From contig VANL01000009.1 in assembly GCA_006352455.1 (NCBI GenBank), positions 62,001 to 126,000 on the forward strand: a DNA stretch of 64,000 bases, in the 5' to 3' direction. A program made the position numbers and the translations under genes. The stretch is from Brachionus sp. 'Tiscar'. Taxonomy: Eukaryota > Rotifera > Eurotatoria > Ploima > Brachionidae. The notes beneath the pieces were generated by a model. That model was not told the DNA's origin. It saw only the letters and a list, made by a program, of their open reading frames with translations, and ran no database searches. Numbering within the stretch: position 1 is the first letter of the stretch; every line of letters begins with the position of its first letter. Below, piece by piece: positions 47,301 to 60,000 of the stretch.

Positions 47301-47439
47301 CGGCCATCATCAGCGAGTTTATGTCGAACTGGGAACTCGACCCGTCTGTCTGATTGGATTGCATTTTTAGCTTGCTTTTCAGCGAATTGTTCACTGATGG
47401 CGAATTGCCATTTGTCGACGAACCCATCACTTTGTGCAT
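44353..47439 (-). CDS. Five-finger C2H2 zinc-finger protein, intronless
   Basis: Probable nuclear DNA-binding regulator of about 1028 aa. The open frame extends six codons upstream of the first ATG (47439), which I take as the start. The bases just before it (GTTCAG) resemble a splice acceptor, so a short 5' exon may exist. Five C2H2 fingers (C-x2-C-x12-H-x4-H) lie near residues 303, 433, 625, 753 and 849. All are variants of one sequence such as CxLCxKEFCNKYFLKTH, separated by long disordered linkers. Also present are acidic/serine-rich N-terminal segments, a KKRKR basic cluster, polyglutamine (about 46610-46655 and 45960-46005) and a 15-residue polyalanine (about 45250-45295). A conserved-looking C-terminus contains FVPCMVYLPVKSKL. 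I do not recognise the orthologue. It is preceded by a 14-kb gene-free region. Confidence 0.88.
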   Translation of the reverse strand: MHKVMGSSTNGNSPSVNNSLKSKLKMQSNQTDGSSSQFDINSLMMAAALMAAQNPSQHLFNQFKQSDEAQMDDDESDSNYLNKIRRLKPLSSLNEQEMSEPNDSDDLLKQTATGAKKRKRTINSQMSNAQFDEADGEDMIEESNNENLDSLSLHKSRRKSRISQHLNESSNKMINDESNQDYDEHDEEKNDRNERNSPNLSEYDEQEDGQVAQKNMSFISQDNNEYSDANHYYDEDDEDETSSKKSKLDDGKKMAKTNSFSTLQQHQQHQQQQQQQQLFAIAAAAAAPQFNQPGSKIFHVDAYCYLCKKEFCNKYFLKTHLANKHKVFLNGSDLNTLSGASMSKLQNDLNDKNKQKTPINNNQNRSFSASSSASTNSETSSASISPVPHQTYQAMSSGSFNNAKMAKTHEELIMNAYQKLAHDSIGQNSNGVVEDFCELCNKQFCNKYYLKKHKYDVHGITIENNIKSYKKIEDSNANLQQQQQQQQQQQQQQLHQSLPQVKSNQNLALSQSNQSQSNSSIKNGVQPNFNLSLFGGSQGAHHPLALAAAAANMMFVNPYMSPMMQLPHVLPVNSQTNIPSNANSTSPSSNASSNLELMSKLNAAFGKNDESKETSKQAKSNSVTCDLCKKEFFNEEYLRLHKLNKHKVDNETNELNNEQQNHQHQQTQQHSSPKSLDSVDIAHNDKEELAKNFLANLKTQQQQHQFASQFDVFGGNAAAAAAAAAAAAAAAGIPTPTIFGIMDSYFAAKMADRVTCDICNKQVCNKYFLKTHKLKVHGIAEPNSIGNGSNEADEEIGEISKNECEEDLNGFRENAHLDEDRFTSSPNFNKATADAICSQSAKRPPALARVSCHICRKELCNKYFLKSHLMNAHQIQADDNLINSLVEASTGEKYSRFDSALSPSTSMRSSGSNHKSKKTDDLDEETTLHVDEEKIFDNEHKNSQMLDLTPKTSATDSSSNSCNMQAFWLECQDDEDNFVPCMVYLPVKSKLANSISLKVTLKPLDLDAKALAQDAPNQESSQEDVDEN
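45247..45297 (-). repeat. Polyalanine-coding GCN repeat
   Basis: A GC-rich run of mixed Ala codons (GCG, GCC, GCT, GCA) encoding about 15 alanines between fingers 3 and 4 of the zinc-finger protein. The mixed codons imply selection on the protein rather than recent slippage. Confidence 0.8.
45960..46005 (-). repeat. Polyglutamine-coding CAA/CAG repeat
   Basis: About 14 consecutive Gln codons, mostly CAA with some CAG, after finger 2. A second Gln/His-Gln tract lies at about 46608-46655. Confidence 0.8.
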
Positions 47440-47609
47440 TCTGAACTCTTTACTCAATTTTTTTATTCTACGATTTTTTGCTTTTACTGCTCGTTGTGGA
47501 TAATCTCGTTCATTAACAAAAACAAAAGATACTCTAAAAAAAAATTTAAAAAAAAAATTAAAATTTAAGTGTCATTAAGAGAAGCTCTCAGTGCCGTACC
47601 AGGCAATAT

Positions 47610-47625
47610 CGATTTTTAAAAATCG
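47610..47625. promoter_or_regulatory. Perfect 16-bp palindrome upstream of zinc-finger gene
   Basis: CGATTTTTAAAAATCG is self-complementary and lies about 170 bp upstream of the zinc-finger ATG. Related half-sites (ATCGATTTCGAT, ACCGATC) follow within 75 bp. It could bind a dimeric factor, but no factor can be named. Confidence 0.3.
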
Positions 47626-48754
47626 CGTGAATTTAAAGTTTATTAAAATTTAATCGATTTCGATTGATAAAAAACCGATCTTTTTGTTCGCATACTAGGG
47701 GGATTTATTTAATCATAATTATAGTTATTAATCTTATTTCGAATGTTGTTTTATGTTTGATTTCCTGAAGCGAACCTGACTGGCCACTGGACTTAAGCGA
47801 TCGTTATTTTTTCTCTAGCCACACGCAAACTAAATATTAATTAACTTAAAAGAACTGGTCTCTTCGGCTTAATTTAAACTATTGAATAATTTTTTTTTCT
47901 TTATTTAAATAAAATATGTGTTCAATTTGATTTGATTCCGCGAAAAAATAGCATCCGTTTTTAATTTTTTTTTTTTTTCAAACCAAAATTCAGATTGACT
48001 GACCACATCCGGAATTAGTTTGTTTGTTTTTACAGATTGTTTAAATTACAATCAAACGCTAAAGTTTATATTGGTCATGTAAGCTAAATTTTAACAGTTA
48101 ATTTCTATCTGTTAAAATGTTATCTAATAATTACGAAATATTTTATTTCCAAATTTAAATTAAATAAATAAAATATCAAGTTTCAAATAAAACGGATGCT
48201 AAATTAAAGACTTATAAATTAAAAACAAATTTTTTAAATATTTATCTTTCAGTATGCTCTGATATTAAAATAAAATAGTTTTTTTTTTTTTGTTTGTTTG
48301 TCAATAATACACTTCTGAATTAAAAAAAATGCATTGACAAATAATTGAATCTTAAATTTTATCCTATTGATATGTTTAGTTTTTTATTTGAGAACAAAAA
48401 AAAATGATTAAGCAATAAAAAAAAATTCGTTATAAATTATTGGGAATGTTTCAAAAACGAAAATTTTTTTTCCTAACCCTAGCTAAAATTCTAACCGAAA
48501 TTCACACCCTTTAAGTAAAAAAAAACGGTTTTTTGATGCAACTCTTAATAATTCTATCTGTTTAAAAAAATAAAAATTTTAATTTTTAAAAACTGCTTTC
48601 ATTGATTAATAGAACTTGGTTAATTAATTGTCCATAATAATTAAGGGCGACTAGAAGAAGCTTTGAAGTATGCTAATTTTGTTGTCACGTGGTCGGATAC
48701 TCGGTGATGTACCGATTCATTCATGTATAAATTAGATTCTGTGGAGACATGAAA

Positions 48755-48810
48755 CGCCTGTCATCTGAAATTAGCTAGCCAGTCAAGCGGTTCATTGGCT
48801 TGACAGGCGA
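48755..48810. repeat. Nested inverted repeat in a GC-richer patch
   Basis: GCCTGTCA (about 48757-48764) is complemented by TGACAGGC (about 48801-48808). Inside it, GTCAAGC...GCTTGAC forms a 7-bp stem with a 9-nt loop. The surrounding 150 bp are less AT-rich than the rest of the desert. Confidence 0.45.
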
Positions 48811-51800
48811 TTCGAAAGAAATATTGAATTTGTAAATATTCCAAGTTTAAAATTAAACTTGAATTTAATTAATCAATTTTCTTGTCGATAAATGTTAAAA
48901 TAAATAGTTTGAACTTATCAACTTTTGTGGAAAATTAATTGCTTTGACCATTGGCGGTCAGCTTTAGACAATATTTTTGTTTTCAAGTTTCTTAAAATTA
49001 ATTAAGAACACATTTGATACAAATTAAACAAAATTAATTCGAAAAATGTGTTGTTAATATTAAAAAAAAATAAAAAAAAAAATTTTCCAATCGAACGGAA
49101 TTTTAAATTTTTAATGAACTCAATAATTTCGGTTTATCAGACTAATGAATTTTTAATTAAATCTTAAATTTAGAAAAGCGCATGTGGCCTCAAATCATAA
49201 ACAAAAGAGATAAAGAAAGCCCCCCAAGAAAATCTTGAAAAATTTGTTTCTCATTTTCTGAATCATTGATTCCAACGGTTAATTTTAAACATTTTTCATT
49301 GCTGATCCGCCTCGGCACGGACATTAACAAAGAATAATAACTAAAACATAAGTTTTCAATTATTAATTTTGTAAACAATTTTAAGTATAAACATGCAGGA
49401 GGGATTTGAAAAAAAAAAAAACAAAACAAAAAACAAAAAAAAAGAGAGAGAAATAGTTCTTTAAATTGTTCGAATCAAGCACACGATTGAAATCTGAGAT
49501 TCTTGAAACAGGAAAAAAATAAGAAGATAAATAAATCAATTTGATTGATTTCGGGTGTTTTCTATGTCAGAAATAAGAAACTAGTTCGAGGGGGCACAAA
49601 ATTTGAAAACGCTTTTAATTAGAAAAAATCTTATCTGTACATATTTTTAATAAAATTAATTAAATTTTGTAAAGAAGCTTTAAGAAAAATTCAAAATTAT
49701 TCCAGGCTAATTAGATCTAAATTTTAATAAATTAAGCCCGCTCTCGTGCCGTTTTTTATTCAAATTCTCTCAGGAGAAAATCTCGCTCTCTCTCTTTCTC
49801 CAGTTAAATTCTAAAATAATAAAATATAAATAAAAAAAAAAGTTAAATTTGAAATCGAATGCAATTCGATACTAAATTTAATTAATTCCATTTAGCTCGC
49901 TTGCTTCGATAAAGATTTATCGTCTAATCAGATTTAAAAATATTTTCAATTTTAACTAGATAGATAAGAAAATTTTGAATTTTTATTTTAATGGGCGGGG
50001 ATTTTGTCGACTGAACAAAACCAATCGAGAATTTTAGCATTTGTTAATTTTCTTAATGCTTTAATTGGCTACACACACACATAGAAACATGGGCTTGACC
50101 ATTTGAAAATTAAAATCTTGTTAAAACAAAAATTAATTTCGTCTACAAACAACAAATCCCCGGGTTACGTAAACATTCAATAAGCAAAATAAATATAGAT
50201 AACATTTTCCTCTTAATTAAGCTTTATTTTTTTTTTTTCAAAAATCAAACAAAAAAGTCAACACCCAAAAAACATATCTGGGCTGATACGCTTAGCATAC
50301 ACGCTCTAAATGTAAATGTAAAAAAATAAACGATAACATCTTATTAGTGCACTCGCTGTTTTTAATTAACTAGAAGTAAAGCAGTCTCAAGGCGACTATC
50401 AGAGTCGTCTTTCCTTTTTCTAAATTAATGTCAAGCCTGTCTACAAGAAAAAAAAAAAGTAATCAGTAATTTCTGCATTAAGTTAAATATGAATTATAGT
50501 TTAATTGAAATTGATTTAAAACCTAATGAAAAAATCTTTGCTAACAAAAATTGCAATCAAAAAATGAAATTATCGTCTTCTTAAATGTTATATATGGTCT
50601 AATCTAGTCAAAATATAGAAAAACCCTAATAATTAAATTTTTTTTACTTGGAAAAAAATAACTGACCTCTTTAAACTAAAATAAAATCTAAAGTTAATCT
50701 TTTTAGTTATTTAATTTTTGTTTCTGTTAGATTTATTTAAAAAATTTTTTCAAGTTATTTATTTATCTAGATTTGTATGGATAATAGATAGAGAGGAAAA
50801 TTTTTATTTTTAAGCAAATACAAAATTTCTTACTTACTTACTTACTCCACACTAGTGACCAATCTAGAACGAAGCTTAAACCGTTCAGCTAGCTAGACAT
50901 AAGTTGTCTTTATTTTTAAAAAGATTAACAATCGAATACAAAAAAAGCGAAAAAAAAAATTAAATTAATTTTTAAATTTAAGACTTATTTAAACAAAATA
51001 AAATTTACTAATTTTCGATTGGTATTTTATGAATAAATGATTAAGTTAGAGCTAAGCCAGTTAGTCAGCTCGGTAATAACTTAATCTATTGGGAGACTAG
51101 CTCGCCTTAACTAGTCTCTTATTCGTAAAACAAAAACATTTCTTAACGATTACTATTTATTTAATCTTTATAAAATTAGTAAATATTTGAATTGTTAACC
51201 TTTTTTTTTTTCATTTTTCTATTTTTTGAAGAAGAAAATTCGAAATTTTGAGAATTCGATAAACAAATGCTAAATCAAGCATTTGGATGGAATTCTAATT
51301 CCCCAAATCAATTATCATATCCTATCTTTAATTTAGTTCTTGTTTAAATTTAAGTTTTTTATTTTTAAGAATTTATTTTCAGACATTAATTAAAATAAGT
51401 ATTTAAAGTTTACTGTGTTGTTATTCTAAAATCGATTTTGTTGCGGGTCAATCAATATTTTTCTTGTTCTGCATCTTAAATTTAAGATTAGTAGCATTAA
51501 TCTAGAGCCATAATAATTTAATTTAACTTTTAATATTCTCTTTTTATTCTAGTCTAAATATCAAGAATTCGACTCAATCAGACTCTGATTTAAATAGAAA
51601 AAAATCTAGTCTGATTTCCGCTCTTCTCTTAACTAATTTGAACCCCACTAATCGAACTTGATTAATTGAAAAATGATTATCCTGTATTTTATTTTTTGCT
51701 GCCTATTCAAAATTAATAAAATAATTTAAAATTGCTCAAATAAATGTAATTTGAATATGTGAAATTTGTGAAATGGGCTGCTCGAGGCGAATGTGAAAAA

Positions 51801-54800
51801 AAGTTGTTGTTGTTAATTGCCACTAAAGCCACTTGAAGCGAAAAATAGCCAGTTTCGAAAAGAAAAGCCCTAATCCGTAACAGTCAGTTAAAGTCAATTT
51901 TGATGTTTTTAATGAAATTTTTCTTCTGAATTTAACTCGAGAGATTAAAACTAATTTGTATGATTTATCTTAGATTAAATTTTTCAAATTCAATGATTGA
52001 AATATTAAATCAATCAAATAAAAAAAAAGAGAGAGAAAAATCAGCCACATATACATATAAAAAACGATTTAACTATTATTAATTGCAACTGATAACCAAA
52101 AATTTCAAATAAAAGTAAAGCTCTCTATCTTTTACGAGATTTAGCATTTTTAATTAAATTCCATAAAACTATAAAATTTAGATTAGAAAACTGAGATAAA
52201 GAGAAATTTATTAAAAGTAGTTAAAAATTTAATATCAGTCCGGCACTAGAAATAATTAATCAGACAGAGAATGGCTGTCTTGATTGGCTACGCTTTTTTT
52301 TTTGTTGGTATACGCACGCAAGCACAAACACACACACACACACATCTTAATTCTACTCTAAAACTGATAGATATTTCTATTATTAATTTTCCTTTCAACA
52401 AATTTTTGATTTTATCTTATTTTTTTATTTTAAATTTATTGATTTTTGATTTTTATTTTTGTTAGCTCGATTTGCAAAAATGAATAAAAAATATGCGAAA
52501 TAAAAAAAAATTAAACATTTTATTATTTTCTTAGATAAATAACAATTTTTAAAATGAAGTTTATTTTGCCTTAGCAGGATTCATTTATTATTAAATTTTT
52601 TTATTATAGATTTTTTTTTGTTAGTTCTCGGCAATGTGGCATTCTATAGAAAAAAGATGAGCTTAATGCTATTTTAAATAATTTAACACAATTTTTTTTT
52701 AAATAAAAATTCTCTATAAATCGCTTGTTTATTTTACTAAAGCAGTCGATATTTATGCTTTTAAATGCTAGCTTTCTATTATTTATTAGCTATTTATGAG
52801 CTTCTTTTTCCCTATCAAATCTTGATCGCTTCACCAAAATTAGATTTTAATTTAAAATTCTACAATAAATAAAAATTTAATTTTAAGTGTTTTTAAATTA
52901 TAGATTTCATTTTGATTATGAAAATACGATATATACTTGCATCGATTGATGCTTAACTTTTAAGAAACAAGTATCAGTATCGTCTAGTCTGCAATCGTTC
53001 TTGATGTATTCATCTAAGCTCTTGTAATCGTCAAGATAATCTTTCCCTAAAATCTAAAAGCTCTTTTTTAGAAGCATGTTTATCTCAAAGTCATAAAATA
53101 AGCAGTCTTGCAAGCTCGTTTGATAAACATGTTGCACCTTAGATGGACGCCTTTTACAAAAAGCTAAACAAAAGTGAAGCCAAAATCAAAATCATAATTT
53201 TTGTATTTGATAAAAAACTAATTTCCTAAATAATAAAGAAAAAATAATGAGAATATTTTTTTTTTTGTATATTAAAAATAAATTTTTCTCGCTTTTCATC
53301 AACAACAATCAATCAAAATTTAAATTTTTTTCAAATAAAAAATTTGTTGGTTAGATTTTAGTTTAAAATAACCATTTAAAAATAAAAAAAAATAATCTAA
53401 AATATTTTTGTTTCCTCCCTATCGCCCGCTATACAAACAATATGTGCCCTTATGATCTATTAATGTGATTAAGAACTTTTAAAAAAAAATCTTTTCTTTT
53501 CACTAATGAGCCATTTTATTTCAAAATTGACAAAAATTTAAAATATCTAGATTGGCACATTTACTTTCCGTATCTAGGACAAACTATGCTAAAAATATTT
53601 GTTTGATTTAACTTAGTGCTAAACTTAAAAACTGAACAATCAGCACATACATTTTAGTTTATTTTCAATCGAATATAAACAAAAATTTCAAAATGATAAT
53701 TTCTTGCTAGCTATTCTGGATTTTAGCTCGAAATTTTACACATTTGTATTAACTTGTTTTTAGCATGGTATTGCCACGGAATATCCAATGTAAATATTTG
53801 AGGCTTAATTGATTATTATTTTACTAGAGAAATAAAAAACATATTTGTATTAAATTAGTAAAACTAGTAAATTTTGAATGACACGAAAATTTACAGCTTA
53901 AAACAAAATCTTTTTTTTTTTTTTTAACAAAATTTCAATTTGTTAAATATTATGGATTTAGAGTTTTATTTTTTTTCGTATTGATTTTTATTGTTTCCTG
54001 TGTTAAATTTGCCAACTACAAGATAATTTCTTTCGAGTGATTGTATGTGATATTTTTAAGATTTTTTAATTTAAATAACTAGAAATATTTAAATCTTAAG
54101 CCATAAAGCAAAAAGGAAATTCTTTTCTATGGATTAATTGATCAATTTTCCCTTTAAGATAATTTCTTTTAAACTTAAATTAAAAATTATTATTTACTCA
54201 ATTAAAAATCATGTTTCAAAACAAATCAAATATTAAATTCTTAAAAAGCACATACTCGGATCTTTGAGATTTGAGGAGTGGTCTCGAACAAAAATAGCCT
54301 AATGGCGCTAAATTGCTATACGAGAAAATTAACGTGCTTCCTTAATCAAAAATCTTTAGTGTTGAAATTTTTAATTAAATTTTCACTTGTTTAAAAGTTT
54401 TTATCTAATTTGCCCTAATTCATTCATATACATGGTTTCAGTTTACCGAAATCTCTAGATGCTGAATCAGCAGAGAGCGAACACATGCGAGCATTAATGT
54501 GAGGCAATTTTTTCGGTTAATACATTGATGGCCATAATTTGAATAATTAAAAAAATCATCGAATTCAAGACGGTTATACGAGATAAGATTTGATCTAATC
54601 TAAAATTAAGATCTAGACTGGTCGAAAATATTAACTTTCAACACTGGTCATTAAAATTTTATTGTTAAATTGATTCAGCAAAAATAAAATTCGATACTTA
54701 ATTATAAACTTAGAATATTCAAAAATATTCTAAAATTAAACAAGACTTTTTGATTGAACATTTTGAAATTTAAGTCTAATTAAAAAGTATAAATTAAACT

Positions 54801-57011
54801 TGAAAAAAAAATTAATTCCGATAAACTTAGAATCGAATTTTGTTTGTTTAAAAAATCGATATTTTATCAAATTATTTTTTTTTAAAATAAATATTAAATA
54901 TTTAGTGCTAAGATTTAAAAAAAAATCATAAAATACTCAATTAGCCACGAGACATGATTATTAAATTAGATTAAGAGAGCAAATCATCTTAGATCTATTT
55001 GAAAACTTATTCAATAGATCTGTTTTTAGGACAGATCCAAAATTTAAATCAAATTATCTAATGCTAATAAAATTCTTTATTCAAATTTGATTTTATCTTT
55101 ATTTTATTTTTTTGTGTTGAATTTTAATCAGTTCCTGTATCGAATATCAGGTCATAATATGTGTTTAAGTAAAATAGAACTGGAAAAAACAGCTAGATTT
55201 ATTTGGCTTTAGGACTTGAACTTAAATTAGAAATGAAAAACCAAACTAATTTAAATTAAATGAAAAAAGTCTGAGAAACTTATTTCAAGCGAGAATAATT
55301 ATATCTGTTCGAGAAGTCTTGTAGAATTTAATTTCAATATAAGCATTAGTAAATTTTTTATTTAAATTAATAAAATAAAAGTTTTTATTTTAAGGGAAAA
55401 ATTATAATTTAAATTTAGCAGATGCTTGCTGTCTCCCATGATTTAAAAAAAAAAAAAAAAACTAATCAATAATTTAATCATTTGAAATATAATTTATGTG
55501 CTAGCAATTTAGTTGCAAGAAAATTAAAAATTGAAAACGAACGAACGAGCGAGCGAACGGATGCAAAATTGAATATTCGCTATTTGAAAATTTTTCATAT
55601 TTAACTTTAATTAAAATAAATCGAAAATTTCCCCAAATAATAAGAAAAAATAAAGATATTTTTTGGCACTCTCAGTTGCTCTCTCTATTTGCTTTTTAAT
55701 CTTTTTATTAAACCGGATTTGGTTTTAAAACTCGACGCACACTGTTGGCTTTATAACCCTAAGCTTTAATTCAAATTTAAATACTTTGCTTAAATTAAAA
55801 AATATATTTAAGAACCGGCTTTGATTAACTTAAAAATTCAAGACATAAAACAAATTCTATTGATCACGCTTTAATGCCAAAATAAACCAAATAGATATAT
55901 TCGGTATTTAACTAAAAAAAATCGAACTTATTGTTTGTTTTTTATTATTCTAGGGTGGTGGATTGAAATGAAATTAAATATAGGCTAACCACTGATTCGA
56001 ATTTGATTTCGATTGTTTACTTTTAATATTTGAAATCTTTTTTTTATATATTTTTTTTCATTTGAATTTGAAAATTATTTATCTTATCTTAAACGAATTT
56101 CCGATTTCATTCTCTATGCTTAACTAGCAAATTTTAAAACAAACACGGCTGGTTTTTTTATATTTTTAATTTGACTTTAAGCTCTTTTGTTTGCATTAAG
56201 TCATTGTGTCTTTAATTGAATTGTTAATCAAAATTTTTAATTTAAAAATATAATTTTCGTATTTTTTTTTTAATTAAATTAAATGATCTATTCATTTTGT
56301 TTTAGCAAAACTCTCTTGGATTAAAAAGTTAAATTTTTCCAAAATTGCTATTCTCAATAGGATCAGGCCAATACTGATTATTCAATTTGTTACAATAAAT
56401 AATTGGTTTTATCTTAACCATCTAATTTTTTCAAAAAAAAAATAATCGAGCCTAGTATTTGCCTGAAAAATTTTAATTATGTTTACAAAAAAATTTAGTT
56501 TAAACTTAAAAATCAATAATTCATAATTTTAAAAACTTAAAATGCTGAGTTAATTTAAAATATGAAAAAAAAATGAGGATAATTAATTAAAAAATAATAT
56601 TCATTATTGAAGCCAATAGAGAAGAAAAAACTTAGCAAATAATTGAACAATAATTTTAGTGTCCAATATTTGGCACTTTTTTCTTCAACTTCATCGCCAA
56701 ATTCAAATCATTAAATGGCAATAAATTGGTAGATAATGGCAAATTTATGATTATCATTAAATTGAAGAATAACTTTTTTTGATTAGAACAAGTTAGTGCT
56801 TAATAATTCAATAATTCAAGTCGGCTTCGAAATCTATTTTAAACTTAAGTTTTAATCTCAAAAATAAAATAAATTTCAGATAAATAATGTTTCTTCTAAT
56901 CAAATGGAAAGAAGCTAAATTTGCTTCAAACTCGATAAAAGCCACGATTCAATTGAAAATTTCTCTACTAGATATAAAGCTTTAAAAAATTTTAACTCAT
57001 TTTTCAATAAC

Positions 57012-57053
57012 TTAGTTTCTGAAAATTGATTTCAATTAATTTTCAGAAACTTA
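57012..57053. repeat. Hairpin-forming inverted repeat
   Basis: AGTTTCTGAAAATT pairs perfectly with AATTTTCAGAAACT across a loop of about 10 nt. The 14-bp stem is shorter than a microRNA precursor. Its role is unknown. Confidence 0.5.
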
Positions 57054-60000
57054 ATTTTATCGATTCAAATTTCAGACTTAGAATCGATTTTTGAATCGCC
57101 TAATATGCCGTTAAATAGAACGGTCCAAATAAACTGTGGAAACTTTTTTTAAAAGAAAAATTTTATCGATTTTTTTTCTAAATAAAATTTCCGCCTTTTT
57201 AATCAATTCTTTATACTCATTCAAAATTTTTTAAATATTAAAAATCGACAAAAACTTTAAATTAAAAAAATTGAAATTCTATGTTTACTCTTATTCGTAT
57301 AAGTGAATTAATTTTCAAGAGTTCTTCTCAATTTGTTTTATTCTCTCTAACTCTTTTTTTCAAGATGCTATCGATTTTGTTCAGCATCATTATAGAATTT
57401 AAAAAAAAATTAACTGATGTTCATTTTGAACTAATGTCTTAATTTAAAAAATTAAAAATTCTAGAAAAGATAAACTCAAAATTTTTGAAAATTCAATTTT
57501 ATTAGAAAATTTAATTAATTAAATTTAAAAAAAAACCCTAATTTTAATTGCACAAATTAAAAATTAAAGGTAATATTTTTCTAATCTTGTTTTGGTTTTA
57601 CAAAAAAAAATGAACACGAACAAGTTTTTAGATCTCAAAAATAAATAATCTCGAAAACAATAATCTTATTAAATTTCAAAATCAGGAGATATATAGAAAG
57701 CGTTTTTAAGTTCAATAAGAAATTTAATTATTAGAAAAAAATTCAAATAATATCCCAAAGAAACAAAAAGAAGATTTTATGAAAATAATTGAAAATTTTT
57801 GTATCATACTATCTTAAAAAAAAATAATGCATAATCCTGATTTTGCATTTATGGCTTAAATTGAATAATTTTCATTTTGAAAAATTGAAAAGAGCTTGAA
57901 AAGTTCGGCAAACAAAATAGATAAAAAATTAAAATTTATTATTGTTTCATCTTTATTTGAAATATTTAAAAATGACGTAATCCGCCATTTTTGTACACAA
58001 CTAACTCCTTTTTCTTGTTTATAAAATATTTATTTTGAAAATTAACAGAATCTTAAGCTATTGATATTAAAATTGTTTGCCAATTTCTTTCCAAACAAGT
58101 AATAGTTTAAGACACTTTATTAAACAAAATCTGATAGCTTAATCTTCAAGTGTTGAATTCACTCTATCGATTTGGTACATTGATTTTATTTTATTTTGAA
58201 AGCTTCGAATATTCTATTTTGCTTATTTTCAAATTTAAAAAAAAATATTTAATTTTAATTACGGAATTTAAAATCCATCTAAATCCTAAAATTTAAATAG
58301 AAAAGTATTATAATTATCATTTGCATTATAAAATATGGAATTAAAAAATTCAATTATCGAAAATAATAGAATATTTTTGTTAAGCATTTGGTCTGAAATA
58401 TCTAACATATTAGTTGTAAATATTTTAAAAATAAACTGCAAACGTAATACTTAAATTAAAACCATGCAAGATTTTAGTTTTAAGAGCCTAGGCTCAAATC
58501 TCAACTGAGTTGAATTAGCATTATGAAATTTTTTGCTGAGATTATCTTGTAAAATTTTTATTTAAATACAAACAGATTAAGATTTTTAAAATTGAAATTC
58601 AAATATTGAACATGCTAACGGTGTTAGTACAAAGATATAATCAAGCTAATAAAATTTATGGCTAAAGAACATATACAATAAAACCGTAAATGCACAATAG
58701 AATTAGAAAAAGAATTTTGTAATTTTAATTTTTTTATTTATTCGATTGTATGTTTTTATTTTTTTAATTATTTGAAAGAGATTTTGCTCTTTTTAAAAAA
58801 AAAACTTTGCTTTTAAAACAAACAAATATCATTGAGCTTAAAAGAAAATCAATTTTGGCTAAAAATTGTTTTCGTTTTTTGTTCTAAATACTTCAATTAA
58901 TTAACATATTCCACCAAAATGAAGAACTAAAAACAACAATAAGATCAAATTATGGATTTTCAAATGGATTAGTTTAACTTTTAACTTTTTAAATTAAAAA
59001 AAAATTATAAAAAAATCAAATTCTTCAATAAATCTTAGAAATCTATTGTTTATTATCTTTGCATTAACATAATGCAACAAGATCAATTCTTGATAGATTA
59101 ATTTTTTTAGAACTGCGGGTTATGTTTTAATGAATTTTAACTAGAAAAAACTCAACTAACTTTTATGAAAGATAAAACTTTTTTTAGCTCATTATCCTTT
59201 ACCGTTTGAAGGTAGAATTAAAACTTGATTATTCTTGCTAGGAGTTGGAATTAAAAATTTTAGAATCGTTTTACTTACCCATAAATACGTCATTTGCAGA
59301 CACTGAACTTAAGAATCATAAAGTCAACCAATTTTCTTAACTAATTCCGGTAAATCTATAATAAAGATTTGATATGTCAAGTTAGTTATTTTTAAAAGGT
59401 TCGGAAAATTTAATTCCCGGTTGTATTGAAATTATTGAAAGTCTGGAATTTTAGGTTAAAAATAAAAATTATATTGAAAAATTTTGTCTATTTATGTTTG
59501 GGTTAATTTATACAAAAAGTTAAATTTAATCAAATTTCGTAAAAAGAAAATTTAAATAACCCCAATGTATCCCTTTAACAAAGAGCTTTATCGATTAAAA
59601 ACAAACTTCAATCAAAAGCTAAATAAGTTTGGCATAAGTCGATGGTTTAATTTTAAAGTAGGAAAATTATTTTTTTTTCTAAACAAAATACCTTAAAGAT
59701 AAATTTATAAAGGTTTAAAAGATTTCTTTGAAAAATTTTCAATCATCTTTGATAATCTTGGCTTTTTAAAATTTCATTCAGCACACCAGATCCAATTTAA
59801 TTCTATAATTTAAATGTTAAATAATGTTAAAGACTTACAAACAAATGAATTATTTCAGAATTCTTTCAGATATCTTAATAAATTTTTAAAGAAAACAATC
59901 TATATATATTTGTAAGTCTATTTAATTGAAAAAAAAATCAATCGTTTAATTAAATTAAAAGGTATTTATTATTTGTGTTGAGCTTTTTTCTTAAACAATA

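Noticed and set aside
47440..47457. Starting the zinc-finger protein at a TTG codon at 47457
   Set aside because: Non-ATG starts are unlikely in an animal nuclear gene. The first ATG (47439) is used, and a spliced upstream exon remains possible.
49190..49429. 79-codon minus-strand frame in the desert
   Set aside because: Its Phe-rich start comes from a poly(A/T) run and there is no supporting motif or exon.
52271..52465. 64-codon frame with a THTHTH run
   Set aside because: The run is a translated CA microsatellite and the rest is hydrophobic AT-rich sequence. Not a convincing gene.
55539..55560. GAAC/GAGC repeat as a CRISPR-like or regulatory array
   Set aside because: It is a simple tetranucleotide microsatellite with no spacers.
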